From assembly GCA_965247665.1 (NCBI GenBank), contig CBDFHH010000002.1:619557-683556 (forward strand): a DNA stretch of 64,000 nt. Reading direction: 5' to 3'. The DNA is from CAUZWH01 sp965247665. GTDB lineage: Bacteria; Pseudomonadota; Alphaproteobacteria; SHVV01. A program made the translations under genes and the position numbers. This document shows, one piece after another, positions 43,447 through 52,805 of the stretch (positions are counted from its first letter, which is position 1; every line of letters begins with the position of its first letter). A model generated the notes under the pieces. That model was not told where the DNA came from. It worked only from the letters and a program-made list of their open reading frames with translations, and did no database searches.

Positions 43447-44562
43447 CTAACCCGTCGGCTTCTGGCCGATAACCTTGCGCTGTTCGTTGATGCGACGCAG
43501 ATATTCGATACCCTCGGCGGCGATCGCCTCGCCGAGCACGTCGTGGCCGCCGCTCGCCTCGATGTCGCCCATGTCGACCCAGGCCGCATAGATGGGCCGC
43601 GTGCGGTCGGTGATGATGGCGGCCGCGACCAAGGTCTTGACCAGCACCCGCATGACGCTGGTCTCCTTGCGCAACTCGTTGCGGCGGTAGCTGTCGTCAT
43701 AGACTTCGCGGCAGGCCTCGCGCACCCATTGCCAGTCGAGCCCGAATTGGGGATAGATATCGCGCTTCTGACGCACATTGACCAAGTTGAACAGCAGTGT
43801 CTCGAAGCACCGAGCCGCCCAGTCTTCAACCCGATTGTGCTCCTCTTGGGACAGCGACGGCATGGTGCGTTCGGCCCAGATCTTGCCGAAGCGGTGGTGG
43901 AAGGCTTCGTCGGTCATCACCAGTTGGGTCAATCGCTTCAGCAGCGCGTCGTTGGTTTGCGCATGGAAGAACGCGAACGAGCCCATCGCCAGCCCTTCGA
44001 CCAGCATCTGCATGCCGATCAGTTTCTTGTAGATTTCGGGCGCAGCCACCAGTTCCGTCAGCAATTCACCCAGCGTTTCGCCGATCGGATAGGGCTTGCC
44101 CCATCGCACCCCGATGTAGCGGGCGAACGCCGTGACGTGGCGCGCCTCCTCGCGCACCTGGTTGGCCGCATATTCCTGAGCACCGGGGTCTTTGAGGATC
44201 TGGCACAGGCTGGCGCTCAGCGACAGCGCTGCCTGTTCGCCGTGAAGAATGCCGGAGAGATTCCAGCGGACGATCTCGTTGACCAGCTTTATTTGTTGGC
44301 TTTCGTCGAGGCGATCGGCCACGGCGCTGTTGAGCTCGGGCACCGTTTCGCGCGGCATGATGTACTGGCATGAAACGTCGAACGCGGTCTCGTAGTCGAG
44401 ATAGGCCGTATCCATCGGGTCCCAGAAATGGTCGTGGGTCACCGCGATGATCTCATCGAATGCGCTGCTGCGCTCGCCATAGCGGTCGACCTCGAGCATG
44501 GCCGGAAAGTCGTCGGCCGAAACGGTGTTGTAGATCGGATCGTGGGTGATGTGTCTGGCCAT
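43447..44562 (-). CDS. Ferritin-like diiron protein (probable diiron oxygenase/oxidase)
   Basis: 371 aa, all-helical. A complete set of diiron ligands for a four-helix bundle can be placed: Glu109 (HGEQ), Glu139 and His142 (EEARH), Glu189 (LVEG), Glu219 and His222 (DEAFHH). Such proteins include R2-like oxidases, AurF-type N-oxygenases and MiaE-like hydroxylases; I cannot tell which. It is monocistronic as far as visible, divergent from the creatininase gene, with a duplicated 15-bp element upstream. Confidence 0.75.
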   Translation of the reverse strand: MARHITHDPIYNTVSADDFPAMLEVDRYGERSSAFDEIIAVTHDHFWDPMDTAYLDYETAFDVSCQYIMPRETVPELNSAVADRLDESQQIKLVNEIVRWNLSGILHGEQAALSLSASLCQILKDPGAQEYAANQVREEARHVTAFARYIGVRWGKPYPIGETLGELLTELVAAPEIYKKLIGMQMLVEGLAMGSFAFFHAQTNDALLKRLTQLVMTDEAFHHRFGKIWAERTMPSLSQEEHNRVEDWAARCFETLLFNLVNVRQKRDIYPQFGLDWQWVREACREVYDDSYRRNELRKETSVMRVLVKTLVAAAIITDRTRPIYAAWVDMGDIEASGGHDVLGEAIAAEGIEYLRRINEQRKVIGQKPTG

Positions 44563-44584
44563 CGTGTTCCGAGCCCGCGTGCGA

Positions 44585-44618
44585 CCGTCTTACCCTAGTG
44601 CTTCCGTCTTACCCTAGT
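44585..44618. promoter_or_regulatory. Two direct copies of a 15-bp element upstream of the diiron gene
   Basis: CCGTCTTACCCTAGT occurs at 44585-44599 and again at 44604-44618, a 19-bp period, starting 23 bp upstream of the diiron gene start and about 160 bp from the divergent creatininase start. This could be a regulator-binding pair or the residue of a small duplication. Confidence 0.5.
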
Positions 44619-44778
44619 ATGGGCGCCAGCCGTTCGCCAGCCGGTCCGGCCGTCTTGCTCCGCTGTTGCGGTCTGAAATGTAGGGCGGGCAAGGCTTGCA
44701 ATCGAGCATGCCGGTAGGCGACGGTTAGCGCCGACAGGGCAATGGAAATGCCTGCGCGCATTCACGAGGAGAACGCTC

Positions 44779-45570
44779 ATGGCCCATCAAGCGGCACCGG
44801 TGCGCTGGGAAGAGTTAAGCTGGGAGGAAATCGATGCGATTTGCGCCGGCGGTATCGACACCGTGATCCTGCCCGTTGGCGCAACCGAGCAGCACGGCCT
44901 GCATCTGCCGACCGGGGTCGATACGTTCTCGGCAACCGCGGTCGCCGAAGCGACATCGGCGCGAACCGGTATTCCAGTCTTGCCACCGCTGCCCTATGGC
45001 TGCTCGATGGGTCACTCCACCAAATGGCCGGGCACGCTGTCGTTGCGGCCGGAGACGCTGTCGCAAGTGATGCTCGAGCTCGCGACATATGTCCACGCTT
45101 CGGGATTTAGCCGGCTCCTGATGCTGAACGGCCACGTGACCAACTGGGCGCCTTTGCGGTGTGGGCTGGAGAATATCCGCACCGATATTCACGAACTGCG
45201 CATCGCCCTGCGCTCGGTATGGGAGATCAGCCAGGAGGTGTTCGACTTCTATCACGCCGATGGCGGCACCAACTGGCACGCCAACGATGCCGAGACATCG
45301 ATCATGTTGCATTTACGCGAGGATCTCGTGCGTATGGACAAGGCCGTCGACGAGCCCGACACCGGCGCGAGCTGCTTCTATTCCTACACCGTCGACAAGG
45401 AAAGCGAGCATGGCGGCGTCGGCAAACCGACCCGGGCCAAGGCCGAGACCGGACGCTGGTTGCTCGACAAATGCGCAGCGACGCTGGCCGACCAGTTGAC
45501 CCGCGCCATGAGCGAGGACATCCCGCTGGTCGAGTACCGCAACAACGCGGCGGCGATCGCTGCCAAATAG
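44779..45570 (+). CDS. Creatininase/creatinine amidohydrolase-family protein
   Basis: 263 aa. Metal-binding residues of the family are visible: Glu37 and His39 in GATEQHG, Asp48 in PTGVDT, a later His in NGHVTNW and Glu in ANDAETS. The family covers creatininase (creatinine to creatine), formamide hydrolases of riboflavin-related pathways and MftE-type peptidases, so a cyclic amide or formamide is plausible. It is followed after 13 bp by a glutamine-synthetase-like gene. Confidence 0.88.
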   Translation: MAHQAAPVRWEELSWEEIDAICAGGIDTVILPVGATEQHGLHLPTGVDTFSATAVAEATSARTGIPVLPPLPYGCSMGHSTKWPGTLSLRPETLSQVMLELATYVHASGFSRLLMLNGHVTNWAPLRCGLENIRTDIHELRIALRSVWEISQEVFDFYHADGGTNWHANDAETSIMLHLREDLVRMDKAVDEPDTGASCFYSYTVDKESEHGGVGKPTRAKAETGRWLLDKCAATLADQLTRAMSEDIPLVEYRNNAAAIAAK

Positions 45571-45583
45571 GAGGGAGGACACG

Positions 45584-46945
45584 ATGCCGAAAGCCGAGCA
45601 GCTGCCGATCAGCGGCCTGCACGACGAGCTCGAGCGCCGCGGCGTGCGGTTCATGATCCCCAGCTATGTCGACATGCATGGCGTGCCGAAGAGCAAGATG
45701 GTGCCGCTCGCGCATATGGATCAGATGATGGATGGCTCGGAACTGTGCACCGGCGCCGCGCTCGACGGGATCCCGCAGGAGATCCACGACGAGGAGGTGT
45801 CCGCCCACCCCGATCCGGCTTCCTGCATGATCCTGCCCTGGCAGACCGACATTGCCTGGTTCGCCAGCGATCTCTGGTGCGAAGGCAAGCCCTTCGAGCC
45901 CTGCAGCCGCAATATCATGAAGCGCGCGCTCGACCGGCTTGCCGAGCATGGCTTCACCGCCAAGGTCGGGATGGAGGCCGAGTTCTTCGTGCTCAAGGAT
46001 ACCGAAGACGGCGGCTACGAGCCGGTCAGCGACCGTCACCACTTGGCCAAGCCCGCCTACGACGTCAAGCGGCTGTTGGACAATCTTCACTGGATCGGCG
46101 AGTTGGTCGAAGCCATGAACGAGCTCGGCTGGGACGTGTTTTCGTTCGACCACGAGGACGGTATCGGTCAGTTCGAGGTCGATTTTTCCTACGCGCCCGC
46201 GCGGCAGACGGCCGACCGCTACGTGTTCTTCCGCTGGATGGCAGGTGAGATTGCCCGGCGCCACGGTTATTTCGCGAGCTTTATGCCCAAGCCGTTTGCC
46301 GAGCGCGCCGGTTCAGGCGCGCACTACAACATCTCGTTGTGGGACGAGTCCGGCGAGACCAATCTGTTCGCTGCGGACGACGACCCGCGCGGCAACAATC
46401 TGTCGAAGCTGGGCTACCGGTTCACCGCCGGGTTGCTGAAGCACCTGCCCGCGCTCAACGCCGTGATCGCCCCGACCGTCAATAGCTACAAGCGGCTGAT
46501 CCTCAAAGGCAGCCGGTCGGGCTTCACCTGGGCGCCGGTTTATGTCTGCTACGGCAACAACAACCGCACCAACACCGTGCGCATCCCGCTACCGGGACAG
46601 CGGATCGAGATTCGCTCCGCCGATTCCTCCTGCAACCCCTATCTCGGCATCGCCATGGCTCTGGCCGCCGGGCTCGAGGGCATCGAAGACGAGCTCGACC
46701 CGGGCGAGCCGCATCTCGACAACATGTATGAAAAAACCCCGGCCGAGCTCGAGGCCGAAGGCGTCACGTGGCTGCCGCGCACCCTTGACCAGGCGCTCGA
46801 CGCGCTCGACGCCGACCCGCTGGGCCGTACGGTGATGGGCGACGCAATGTACGAATCATGGATGAATTACAAGCGCGACGAATGGAAAAGCTACCTCAAC
46901 CACGTCTCCGACTGGGAGAGGGAGCGCTACCTGAAGTTCTTCTAG
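45584..46945 (+). CDS. Glutamine synthetase-family ligase, copy 1 (GlnT/GmaS-like)
   Basis: 453 aa. ATP-dependent gamma-glutamyl ligase fold: MEAEFFVL with the metal Glu, HEDGIGQFEVDF, GSGAHYNISLW (with the catalytic-loop His), NSYKRL and NNRTNTVRIP are all in order. Shorter N-terminal region and sequence style place it with GlnT/gamma-glutamylmethylamide synthetases rather than GlnA. AGGAGGGAGG precedes the ATG. It ends 1 bp from the convergent second GS gene; the two are diverged paralogues, suggesting different amine substrates (ammonia, methylamine or another). Confidence 0.86.
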   Translation: MPKAEQLPISGLHDELERRGVRFMIPSYVDMHGVPKSKMVPLAHMDQMMDGSELCTGAALDGIPQEIHDEEVSAHPDPASCMILPWQTDIAWFASDLWCEGKPFEPCSRNIMKRALDRLAEHGFTAKVGMEAEFFVLKDTEDGGYEPVSDRHHLAKPAYDVKRLLDNLHWIGELVEAMNELGWDVFSFDHEDGIGQFEVDFSYAPARQTADRYVFFRWMAGEIARRHGYFASFMPKPFAERAGSGAHYNISLWDESGETNLFAADDDPRGNNLSKLGYRFTAGLLKHLPALNAVIAPTVNSYKRLILKGSRSGFTWAPVYVCYGNNNRTNTVRIPLPGQRIEIRSADSSCNPYLGIAMALAAGLEGIEDELDPGEPHLDNMYEKTPAELEAEGVTWLPRTLDQALDALDADPLGRTVMGDAMYESWMNYKRDEWKSYLNHVSDWERERYLKFF

Positions 46946-46946
46946 T

Positions 46947-48254
46947 CTAGCAATCCAGCGTTTGTTCGCGCTCCCACTCGGACAAGTGGCGCGTATAGGC
47001 GTGCCACTCGTCCATCTTGAGCTTGAGGTACGACGCGACGACCTCAGCGCCCCACGCCTTCTCGAGGATCTTGCTCTTCTCCAACAGGCGTAGTGCGTCG
47101 AGCAGCGTGGTCGGCAGTTTCTTGAGCCCGCGCACCTTGGTGCCATGCTCGTACATGTTGACGTCGAGGCGCTTGCCAGGGTCGCGTTTGTTCGCCATGC
47201 CGTCGAGGCCGGCCGCAAGCAGCGCGGCCTGGGAGAGATAGGGATTGGTCGAACCGTCCATCAGCCGGAATTCGAAACGGCCGGCACCGGGAATCCGCAC
47301 CATGTGGGTGCGGTTGTTGCCGGAATAGCTCACCGCGTTCGGCGACCAGGTGGCGCCCGACAGCGTGACCGGCGCGTTGATACGCTTGTAGCTATTGACG
47401 GTGGGATTGAAGATCGCGCACAGCGATTCGGCCGAATTCAAGACGCCGCCGAGAAAATTGTAGGCGAGCTTCGACAGGCCCATCTCGTCCTTGTTGTGGA
47501 GGAACAGGTTCTTCCTGCCCGTTTTGTCCCAGATCGACGCATGGGTATGGCAGCCGTTGCCGGTGAGTTCCATGAAAGGTTTGGGCATGAAGGTGGCTCG
47601 GTGGCCGTGCCCGGCGGCGATGGTCTTGACCATGTATTTGAAGAACGCGTGGCGGTCGGCGGTCTTGAGACAGTCATCGTAGTCCCAGTTCATTTCGAAC
47701 TGGCCGTTGGCGTCTTCGTGATCGTTCTGATAGGGGGCCCAGCCCAACTCCAGCATGGCGTCGCAGATATCCTTGATCACCGGGAAGCGGCGCATCAGGG
47801 CGACCTGATCGTAGCACGGCTTGGACTGGATATCGTTGGCATCGGAAATCGCCGTGCCTTCGGGGTTGATGATGAAGTACTCGCATTCGACTCCGGTCTT
47901 CATGCGGTAGCCGGCCTTGGCGGCGGCCTCGATTTGACGGCGCAGGATGGTGCGCGGACTGGCCTCCACCGGCTTGCCGTCCATCCACAACTCGCTGGCC
48001 AGCCAGCCGACTTCGCGATTCCAAGGCAGAATCATCAGGCTGTCGGCATCCGGCATTGCGAACATGTCAGGATCGGCCGGGGTCATGTCGAGCCAGGCGG
48101 CGAACCCGGCGAAGCCGGCGCCTTCCTTGTGCATGTCGCCGATCGCGCGCGCCGGCACCAGCTTGGCGCGCAGCACGCCGAACAAATCGACGAAGCTGAT
48201 CAGGAAATATTGGAGCTTTTTATCGCGCGCGACTTTCGCGAGATCGACGGCCAT
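46947..48254 (-). CDS. glnT: Glutamine synthetase-family ligase, copy 2 (type III GlnT / GmaS-like)
   Basis: 435 aa, the usual GlnT length. It reads very like rhizobial GlnT: YDQVALMRRFPVIKDICDAM, YQNDHEDANGQFEMNW, GNGCHTHASIWD and NNRTHMVRIPGAGRFEFR. Homologues in the N-methylglutamate pathway (GmaS) ligate methylamine to glutamate; GlnT itself makes glutamine. It is the last gene of the amidotransferase/glutamate-synthase-like series, 79 bp after the flavoprotein fusion. Gene order favours a shared function with that series. Confidence 0.88.
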   Translation of the reverse strand: MAVDLAKVARDKKLQYFLISFVDLFGVLRAKLVPARAIGDMHKEGAGFAGFAAWLDMTPADPDMFAMPDADSLMILPWNREVGWLASELWMDGKPVEASPRTILRRQIEAAAKAGYRMKTGVECEYFIINPEGTAISDANDIQSKPCYDQVALMRRFPVIKDICDAMLELGWAPYQNDHEDANGQFEMNWDYDDCLKTADRHAFFKYMVKTIAAGHGHRATFMPKPFMELTGNGCHTHASIWDKTGRKNLFLHNKDEMGLSKLAYNFLGGVLNSAESLCAIFNPTVNSYKRINAPVTLSGATWSPNAVSYSGNNRTHMVRIPGAGRFEFRLMDGSTNPYLSQAALLAAGLDGMANKRDPGKRLDVNMYEHGTKVRGLKKLPTTLLDALRLLEKSKILEKAWGAEVVASYLKLKMDEWHAYTRHLSEWEREQTLDC

Positions 48255-48333
48255 GGTGACACCCTCCCCTGTCCTGACATGAAACGCACCGGCCGATTCG
48301 CCGGCCCGCCGCGGCCCGCAGCTCGTGGAGGCC

Positions 48334-50844
48334 TTAGTGGGTTCCGGCGAGAATTATGCCAGTTGCCTGGGCCGCTGCAACGCTGATGGCGCGCAGATCC
48401 TCGGGCTCGAGGTTGTGAACGTTGGTCTTGCCGGTGGCACGAGCCATCATCGACACCTCGCTCGCACATGCTTTGAGGAAGTTTTCGGCGCCCTCCGTTC
48501 GATCCTCGCTGGCGTAGTCGGATGCAAAAACCATCTCCGAACCGTGCGCCGCGATCCGGCCGCCGATCGCAAACCCCATCGCCGCGCCGACCACCGTCGC
48601 GTGGCTGCCCTGGGCCAGCAGCTTGGCCGTATCGGTGCCCGATCTGACGCCGCCGAAGAAGGCGAGATCTATGGCTTCCTCCTGGTTCAGACGGCGCAGG
48701 ATCGTGATCGTATCGCGCAGAACAGCATAGTCCGGCGTGCCGTCGAGTTCCGCCCAGGGCTGCCCCAGCTTGCCGGTCGCATCCAGCAGCAGCAGGTCGA
48801 AGCCATGTTCGAGGCCGTACGGGATGGCCTTGTCGAGCGCCGGTCGAGCCACCGCGAGACCCAGCAGTTGCCCCTCGCGGGCGCGTTCGGTCGGCACCGA
48901 ACGGTGCCGCTGACCGATGAGATGGACGATCGCGGTCGCCGCCGCATCGGGCGGATCCCCCTCGCACAGGAGCTGCAACCACGGCACTTCCGGTCCCAGC
49001 GAGCGCGCCCCGACATAGCCGCAACCGCTCGGTTTCAGACCCGCGGCCAGCGCAGCGCGCACTTCCTCGGGGGCATCGTCGAAACCCGCGACCAGCAGCG
49101 GATAATCCATGGCCAGCGCGTCACCCAACTTCGTCGCCGTCACGCAAGCTTCGCGGTAGGGGTCGATCACCAGGCGCGACAGGTTGGCCGGCAGGAACAC
49201 GATGTCGTCCAGCGACGCCGCTCGGCTGTCGCCGTAGGGGTCGTCGCGCACCGCCATACGCTTGCCCAGCAGCGTCCGCTGGCGCGCGAGATCGCCCGGC
49301 GCGGTGCGCGCCATCGCGAAGATGTCTTCCCGATTGCGAACGCTGTATTCGACGGTGCCGTTCTCGGCATCGCAGCGATAGCAGCGCGCCGCTTCGGCCT
49401 TTGCGGTATCGACCTGGTAGACGGACTCGATTTCGGGGAAAGCCACCGGAACGTCGCCGAGGCCGTGGAACTCCTGCTCCTGGCGATTGACGATCTCCCA
49501 CTCGGGGTCCTGCGACACCGGCACTCGGCGGGTACGGTAGGGCGTCCGATACGGCAACGGACTGTCGATGCCTTCAAGAAACGCCTTGATGTAGTACGCC
49601 GCTTTCTGGCCGTGGTGCATGGCAACGACGATGGTCGAGCCCCCGAACGCTCCGTCGCCGGCTGCGAACACTTTGGAATCCGCGGTGCGCATCGAATCGA
49701 ATTCGGCGCGCACCCGATCGAAATTCATCAGGCCACGGGCTTCGAGCTCATCGCTCTCGGCCTGCTGGCCGACCGCGGCGATCACCATGTCGCACGCGAT
49801 CTCGTGCTCGGTGCCCGGGATCGTCACCGGTACTTTGCGGCCGTCGACGTCGATTTCGCCACCCGTAGTCTGGACACATTTGAGCACCAGACCGTTGCCG
49901 CGTGGCTCGACCGCGGTTTGCTGCGTGTAGTAGACGATTTCGATGCCTTCCTCGATGGCGCCGTGCAGCTCGTCCTTACGCGCCGGAATCTCGCCGGGGC
50001 CGCGACGGTAGAGCACCTTCACCTGTTTGCAGCCGGGCAGCCGTTTCGACACCCGGCATGCATCCATCGACACATCGCCTCCGCCGATAACGACGACGGT
50101 CTCGGGCAGTTCCGGACGTTCGCCGCCATTCACACGGCGCAGAAAACCGACACCATCGACGACGCGTCCGTCGTCTTCGCCCGGGACCTCCATCTTTCGG
50201 CCCCACCAGGCGCCGATCGTAAGCAATACCGCGTCGTGGCGCCGCTTCAGCTCATCGAGGGTGACGTCGGTACCGAGCGCGGTGTTGAGGTGCACCTTGA
50301 TGCCGGGGCAGCGCTTGAGGATGCGCTGCATGTCCTCCTCGATTACCTGTGGCGGGCAGCGAAACGCCGGAATGCCCCAGATCATCATCCCGCCTAGGCG
50401 GTCCGACATCTCGTAGACATGCACCTCGTAGCCGGCAACGGCGAGATCGTGCGCAGCGGTTAGACCCGCAGGACCGCCGCCGACGATACCGACCGTCTCC
50501 GGTTTGGAGACCGGCACCGGCGACAGATGGATGTCGCGGCCGAGCTTGTCCATGACGAAGCGCTTGAGATTGCGGATCGCGATCGGCCCGTCGCTGTCGG
50601 CCCGGCGGCAAGCCGGTTCGCAGGGTGCATCACACACCCGCCCGCAGATCGAGCTGAAGGGGTTGGTGGCGGTGATGGCTTCGAACGCTTCGTCGAATTT
50701 CTCTTCCCAGATGTAGGCGAGATAGGAAGGCGCGTCGGTGCCGACCGGGCAGGCAATTTGGCAAGGCGCCGGTACGAAATGGGCGTCGCCGGTATCGTCC
50801 GCCAGCTCGGGTGGGAACTCGTCGCGCAGGGCGGATTCGCTCAT
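48334..50844 (-). CDS. Fusion flavoprotein: GltD-like FAD/NAD(P)H dehydrogenase + GltB-like FMN-barrel domain
   Basis: 836 aa. Residues 1-100 carry a [4Fe-4S]-type module with CQIACPVGTDAPSYLAYI and CGRVCDAPCEPACRR. Residues 110-480 form the GltD-like FAD/NAD(P) region (GIVGGGPAGLTAAHDLAVAG; VVVIGGGDVSMDACR; KVFAAGDGAFGGSTIV). After a CYRCDAE linker near 485, residues of about 520-836 look like the FMN TIM barrel of glutamate synthase (LLLLDATGK; FFGGVRSGTDTAKLLAQGSH), but only loosely, and no Fe-S cysteine cluster is seen there. It could feed NAD(P)H electrons to the FMN protein encoded just upstream (ATGA overlap). Confidence 0.82.
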   Translation of the reverse strand: MSESALRDEFPPELADDTGDAHFVPAPCQIACPVGTDAPSYLAYIWEEKFDEAFEAITATNPFSSICGRVCDAPCEPACRRADSDGPIAIRNLKRFVMDKLGRDIHLSPVPVSKPETVGIVGGGPAGLTAAHDLAVAGYEVHVYEMSDRLGGMMIWGIPAFRCPPQVIEEDMQRILKRCPGIKVHLNTALGTDVTLDELKRRHDAVLLTIGAWWGRKMEVPGEDDGRVVDGVGFLRRVNGGERPELPETVVVIGGGDVSMDACRVSKRLPGCKQVKVLYRRGPGEIPARKDELHGAIEEGIEIVYYTQQTAVEPRGNGLVLKCVQTTGGEIDVDGRKVPVTIPGTEHEIACDMVIAAVGQQAESDELEARGLMNFDRVRAEFDSMRTADSKVFAAGDGAFGGSTIVVAMHHGQKAAYYIKAFLEGIDSPLPYRTPYRTRRVPVSQDPEWEIVNRQEQEFHGLGDVPVAFPEIESVYQVDTAKAEAARCYRCDAENGTVEYSVRNREDIFAMARTAPGDLARQRTLLGKRMAVRDDPYGDSRAASLDDIVFLPANLSRLVIDPYREACVTATKLGDALAMDYPLLVAGFDDAPEEVRAALAAGLKPSGCGYVGARSLGPEVPWLQLLCEGDPPDAAATAIVHLIGQRHRSVPTERAREGQLLGLAVARPALDKAIPYGLEHGFDLLLLDATGKLGQPWAELDGTPDYAVLRDTITILRRLNQEEAIDLAFFGGVRSGTDTAKLLAQGSHATVVGAAMGFAIGGRIAAHGSEMVFASDYASEDRTEGAENFLKACASEVSMMARATGKTNVHNLEPEDLRAISVAAAQATGIILAGTH

Positions 50845-52805
50845 ACGATGCGGATCCCGTCATTGCTCCGACGGTCACGTTCGCGCAATTCGGGCACGTA
50901 GGGCAGCCGGGTGATTTCCGCGGCTTCAGGGGTCAAGGCCACGAGGTCGTCGCGCGACAGCTGGCGCACGTCGTCGTGGCCGAGCGCGTGAGTCAGCGCT
51001 GCTATCTGCCAGCGCACGCTCTCCAAAAAGCGATGGATGTTGTCCGCCTCCCGATCGATGTCGTAGCGTTTCTCATGTTCGGGGTCTTGGGTCGCGATAC
51101 CGACAACGCAGGTTCCGACATGGCATTGCATGCAGGCAATGCAGCCGCCGGCGATGATCACGGATGTGCCCAGGCCCACCGAGTCGGCGCCGAGTGCCAG
51201 CGCCTTGACCGCGTCGACACCGTCTTTGATCCCGCCCATCAGCACGATCTGGATGCCGCGTGCACGGCCGATCGCTTCGAGCGCGTCCAGCGCTTCCTGG
51301 ATCGCCGCGATGGTCGGGATACCGACATGCTCCATGACGTCGGCCGGTCCTGCGCCGGTCGATCCCTGCATGCCATCGAGCTCGACAAAATCGAAACCAT
51401 CCTTGAGCGCGATCTTGATGTCGTCGGTGACGCGACCGGCGCCGAGCTTGACGCTGATCGGCAGTCGATAGCCGGTTGCCTCGCGGAACTCCTCAATCTT
51501 GATCACGAGATCGTCGGCCCCCAACACGTCGGGGTGGCGCGACGGTGAACGCAGGTCGATGCCTGCGGGGATGCCGCGGATCTCGGCGATCTCCTTGGTG
51601 ACCTTCTTGGCCATGAGCTGGCCGCCGAATCCCGGCTTGGCGCCCTGCGAGATGTAGATCTCGATGCCGTCGGCGCGCTGCATGTCGTGCACGTTCCAGC
51701 CCAACCGGCCCGACAGACACTGGAAAACGAGTTGATCCGCGGCCTCGCGTTGGGCGTCCATCAACCCGCCTTCACCGGTATTTTCGGAGATCCCCGACAT
51801 CGCCGACGCCTTGGCCACGGCGATCTTGGTCGAGCGGCTGAGCGCGCCGAAGCTCATCGGCGCCACCATCACCGGCATGCTGAGGCGCAGCGGGGCGGCG
51901 CCGCCGCGGCCGCCGATCTCGGTCGTCATGCGGACCTTGGACACGACATCGGGATCGCTGCCGGCATCGCTGATGTCTTTCCTGAACGCGATGTCGGAGA
52001 GGTGGGGCATGGCGCGGGCGCCGCCATATCCGCGGATGCGATAGCGGCCGACCTGAGACTTGACGTAGATATCCTCTTGAACCTTGGGGTTCCAGTAGTG
52101 GCATGCGCCGGAGAAGTCGAAGAAGGGAATCGGACGGGTGCGCGGCTCCGCCGTGGCGTATCGCAACCGCTCGCCGGCATTGACAATCTTCTTGAACGTG
52201 CCCTTGAAGGGCATCTCATAGCGATCGAGGAATTCCAGGATGCTGTCGCGCTCGTCCTCGGCCATGTCGACAATCTTGGCATCGGTGCCAAGGGTCTGCA
52301 CCTCACCGCCGACATAGATCGTGCCGCCGGTCATGTCCTCGCCGACGCGCTCACCGGAATTGCCGAGGATGATGATACGCCCGCCATAGAGCATGTAGCC
52401 GGCCATGAAGTTGGCGTTGCCGCCGCAGGCCAGGGTCCCCGCCTTCATGACCTGGCCGGCGCGCGAACCCATATTGCCCCTGATCACGACCTCAGCACCG
52501 CGAATCGCGACGCCGGGGATGGCGCTGGCGTTGCCGCCCACCACCACCGATCCCTTATACATATTGTCGGCCAGGCCCCAGCCGACATTGCTCTCGACCT
52601 CGAAGCGCGGGCCGTCGGTGAGGCCGGCGCAGAAATAGCCGGCGGAGCCTTTGATGCGAACGGTGATGTCGTGGGTGAGACCGACGCCGATATGGTGGCG
52701 CGCGTCGGGGTTGATGACCTCGACGTGTTCGCCGTCCGCGCCGTATTCGCGAATCAGCTCGTTGGCACGCCGAACCGAGACGTCGCTTAGATCGATCGCG
52801 ACCAT
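50841..52805 (-). CDS. Fused GXGXG + FMN glutamate-synthase-like protein (GlxC-GlxD / MgsB-MgsC fusion)
   Basis: 654 aa. The first 230 residues are the GXGXG right-handed helix domain of GltB (GGNASAIPGVAIRGAEVVIRG, shown here as its core repeats GVAIRG, GTLACGGN, GGRIIILGNSGERVG). The rest is the FMN-binding synthase domain: PMSFGALSRSTKIAVAKASA, EGGLMDAQRE, QGAKPGFGGQL, and the iron-sulfur cysteines CIACMQCHVGTC near 560. In rhizobial Glx and methylotroph Mgs systems these are two separate genes. It overlaps the amidotransferase gene by 19 bp. Function: transfer of an amine to 2-oxoglutarate, or N-methylglutamate synthesis. Confidence 0.88.
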   Translation of the reverse strand: MVAIDLSDVSVRRANELIREYGADGEHVEVINPDARHHIGVGLTHDITVRIKGSAGYFCAGLTDGPRFEVESNVGWGLADNMYKGSVVVGGNASAIPGVAIRGAEVVIRGNMGSRAGQVMKAGTLACGGNANFMAGYMLYGGRIIILGNSGERVGEDMTGGTIYVGGEVQTLGTDAKIVDMAEDERDSILEFLDRYEMPFKGTFKKIVNAGERLRYATAEPRTRPIPFFDFSGACHYWNPKVQEDIYVKSQVGRYRIRGYGGARAMPHLSDIAFRKDISDAGSDPDVVSKVRMTTEIGGRGGAAPLRLSMPVMVAPMSFGALSRSTKIAVAKASAMSGISENTGEGGLMDAQREAADQLVFQCLSGRLGWNVHDMQRADGIEIYISQGAKPGFGGQLMAKKVTKEIAEIRGIPAGIDLRSPSRHPDVLGADDLVIKIEEFREATGYRLPISVKLGAGRVTDDIKIALKDGFDFVELDGMQGSTGAGPADVMEHVGIPTIAAIQEALDALEAIGRARGIQIVLMGGIKDGVDAVKALALGADSVGLGTSVIIAGGCIACMQCHVGTCVVGIATQDPEHEKRYDIDREADNIHRFLESVRWQIAALTHALGHDDVRQLSRDDLVALTPEAAEITRLPYVPELRERDRRSNDGIRIV

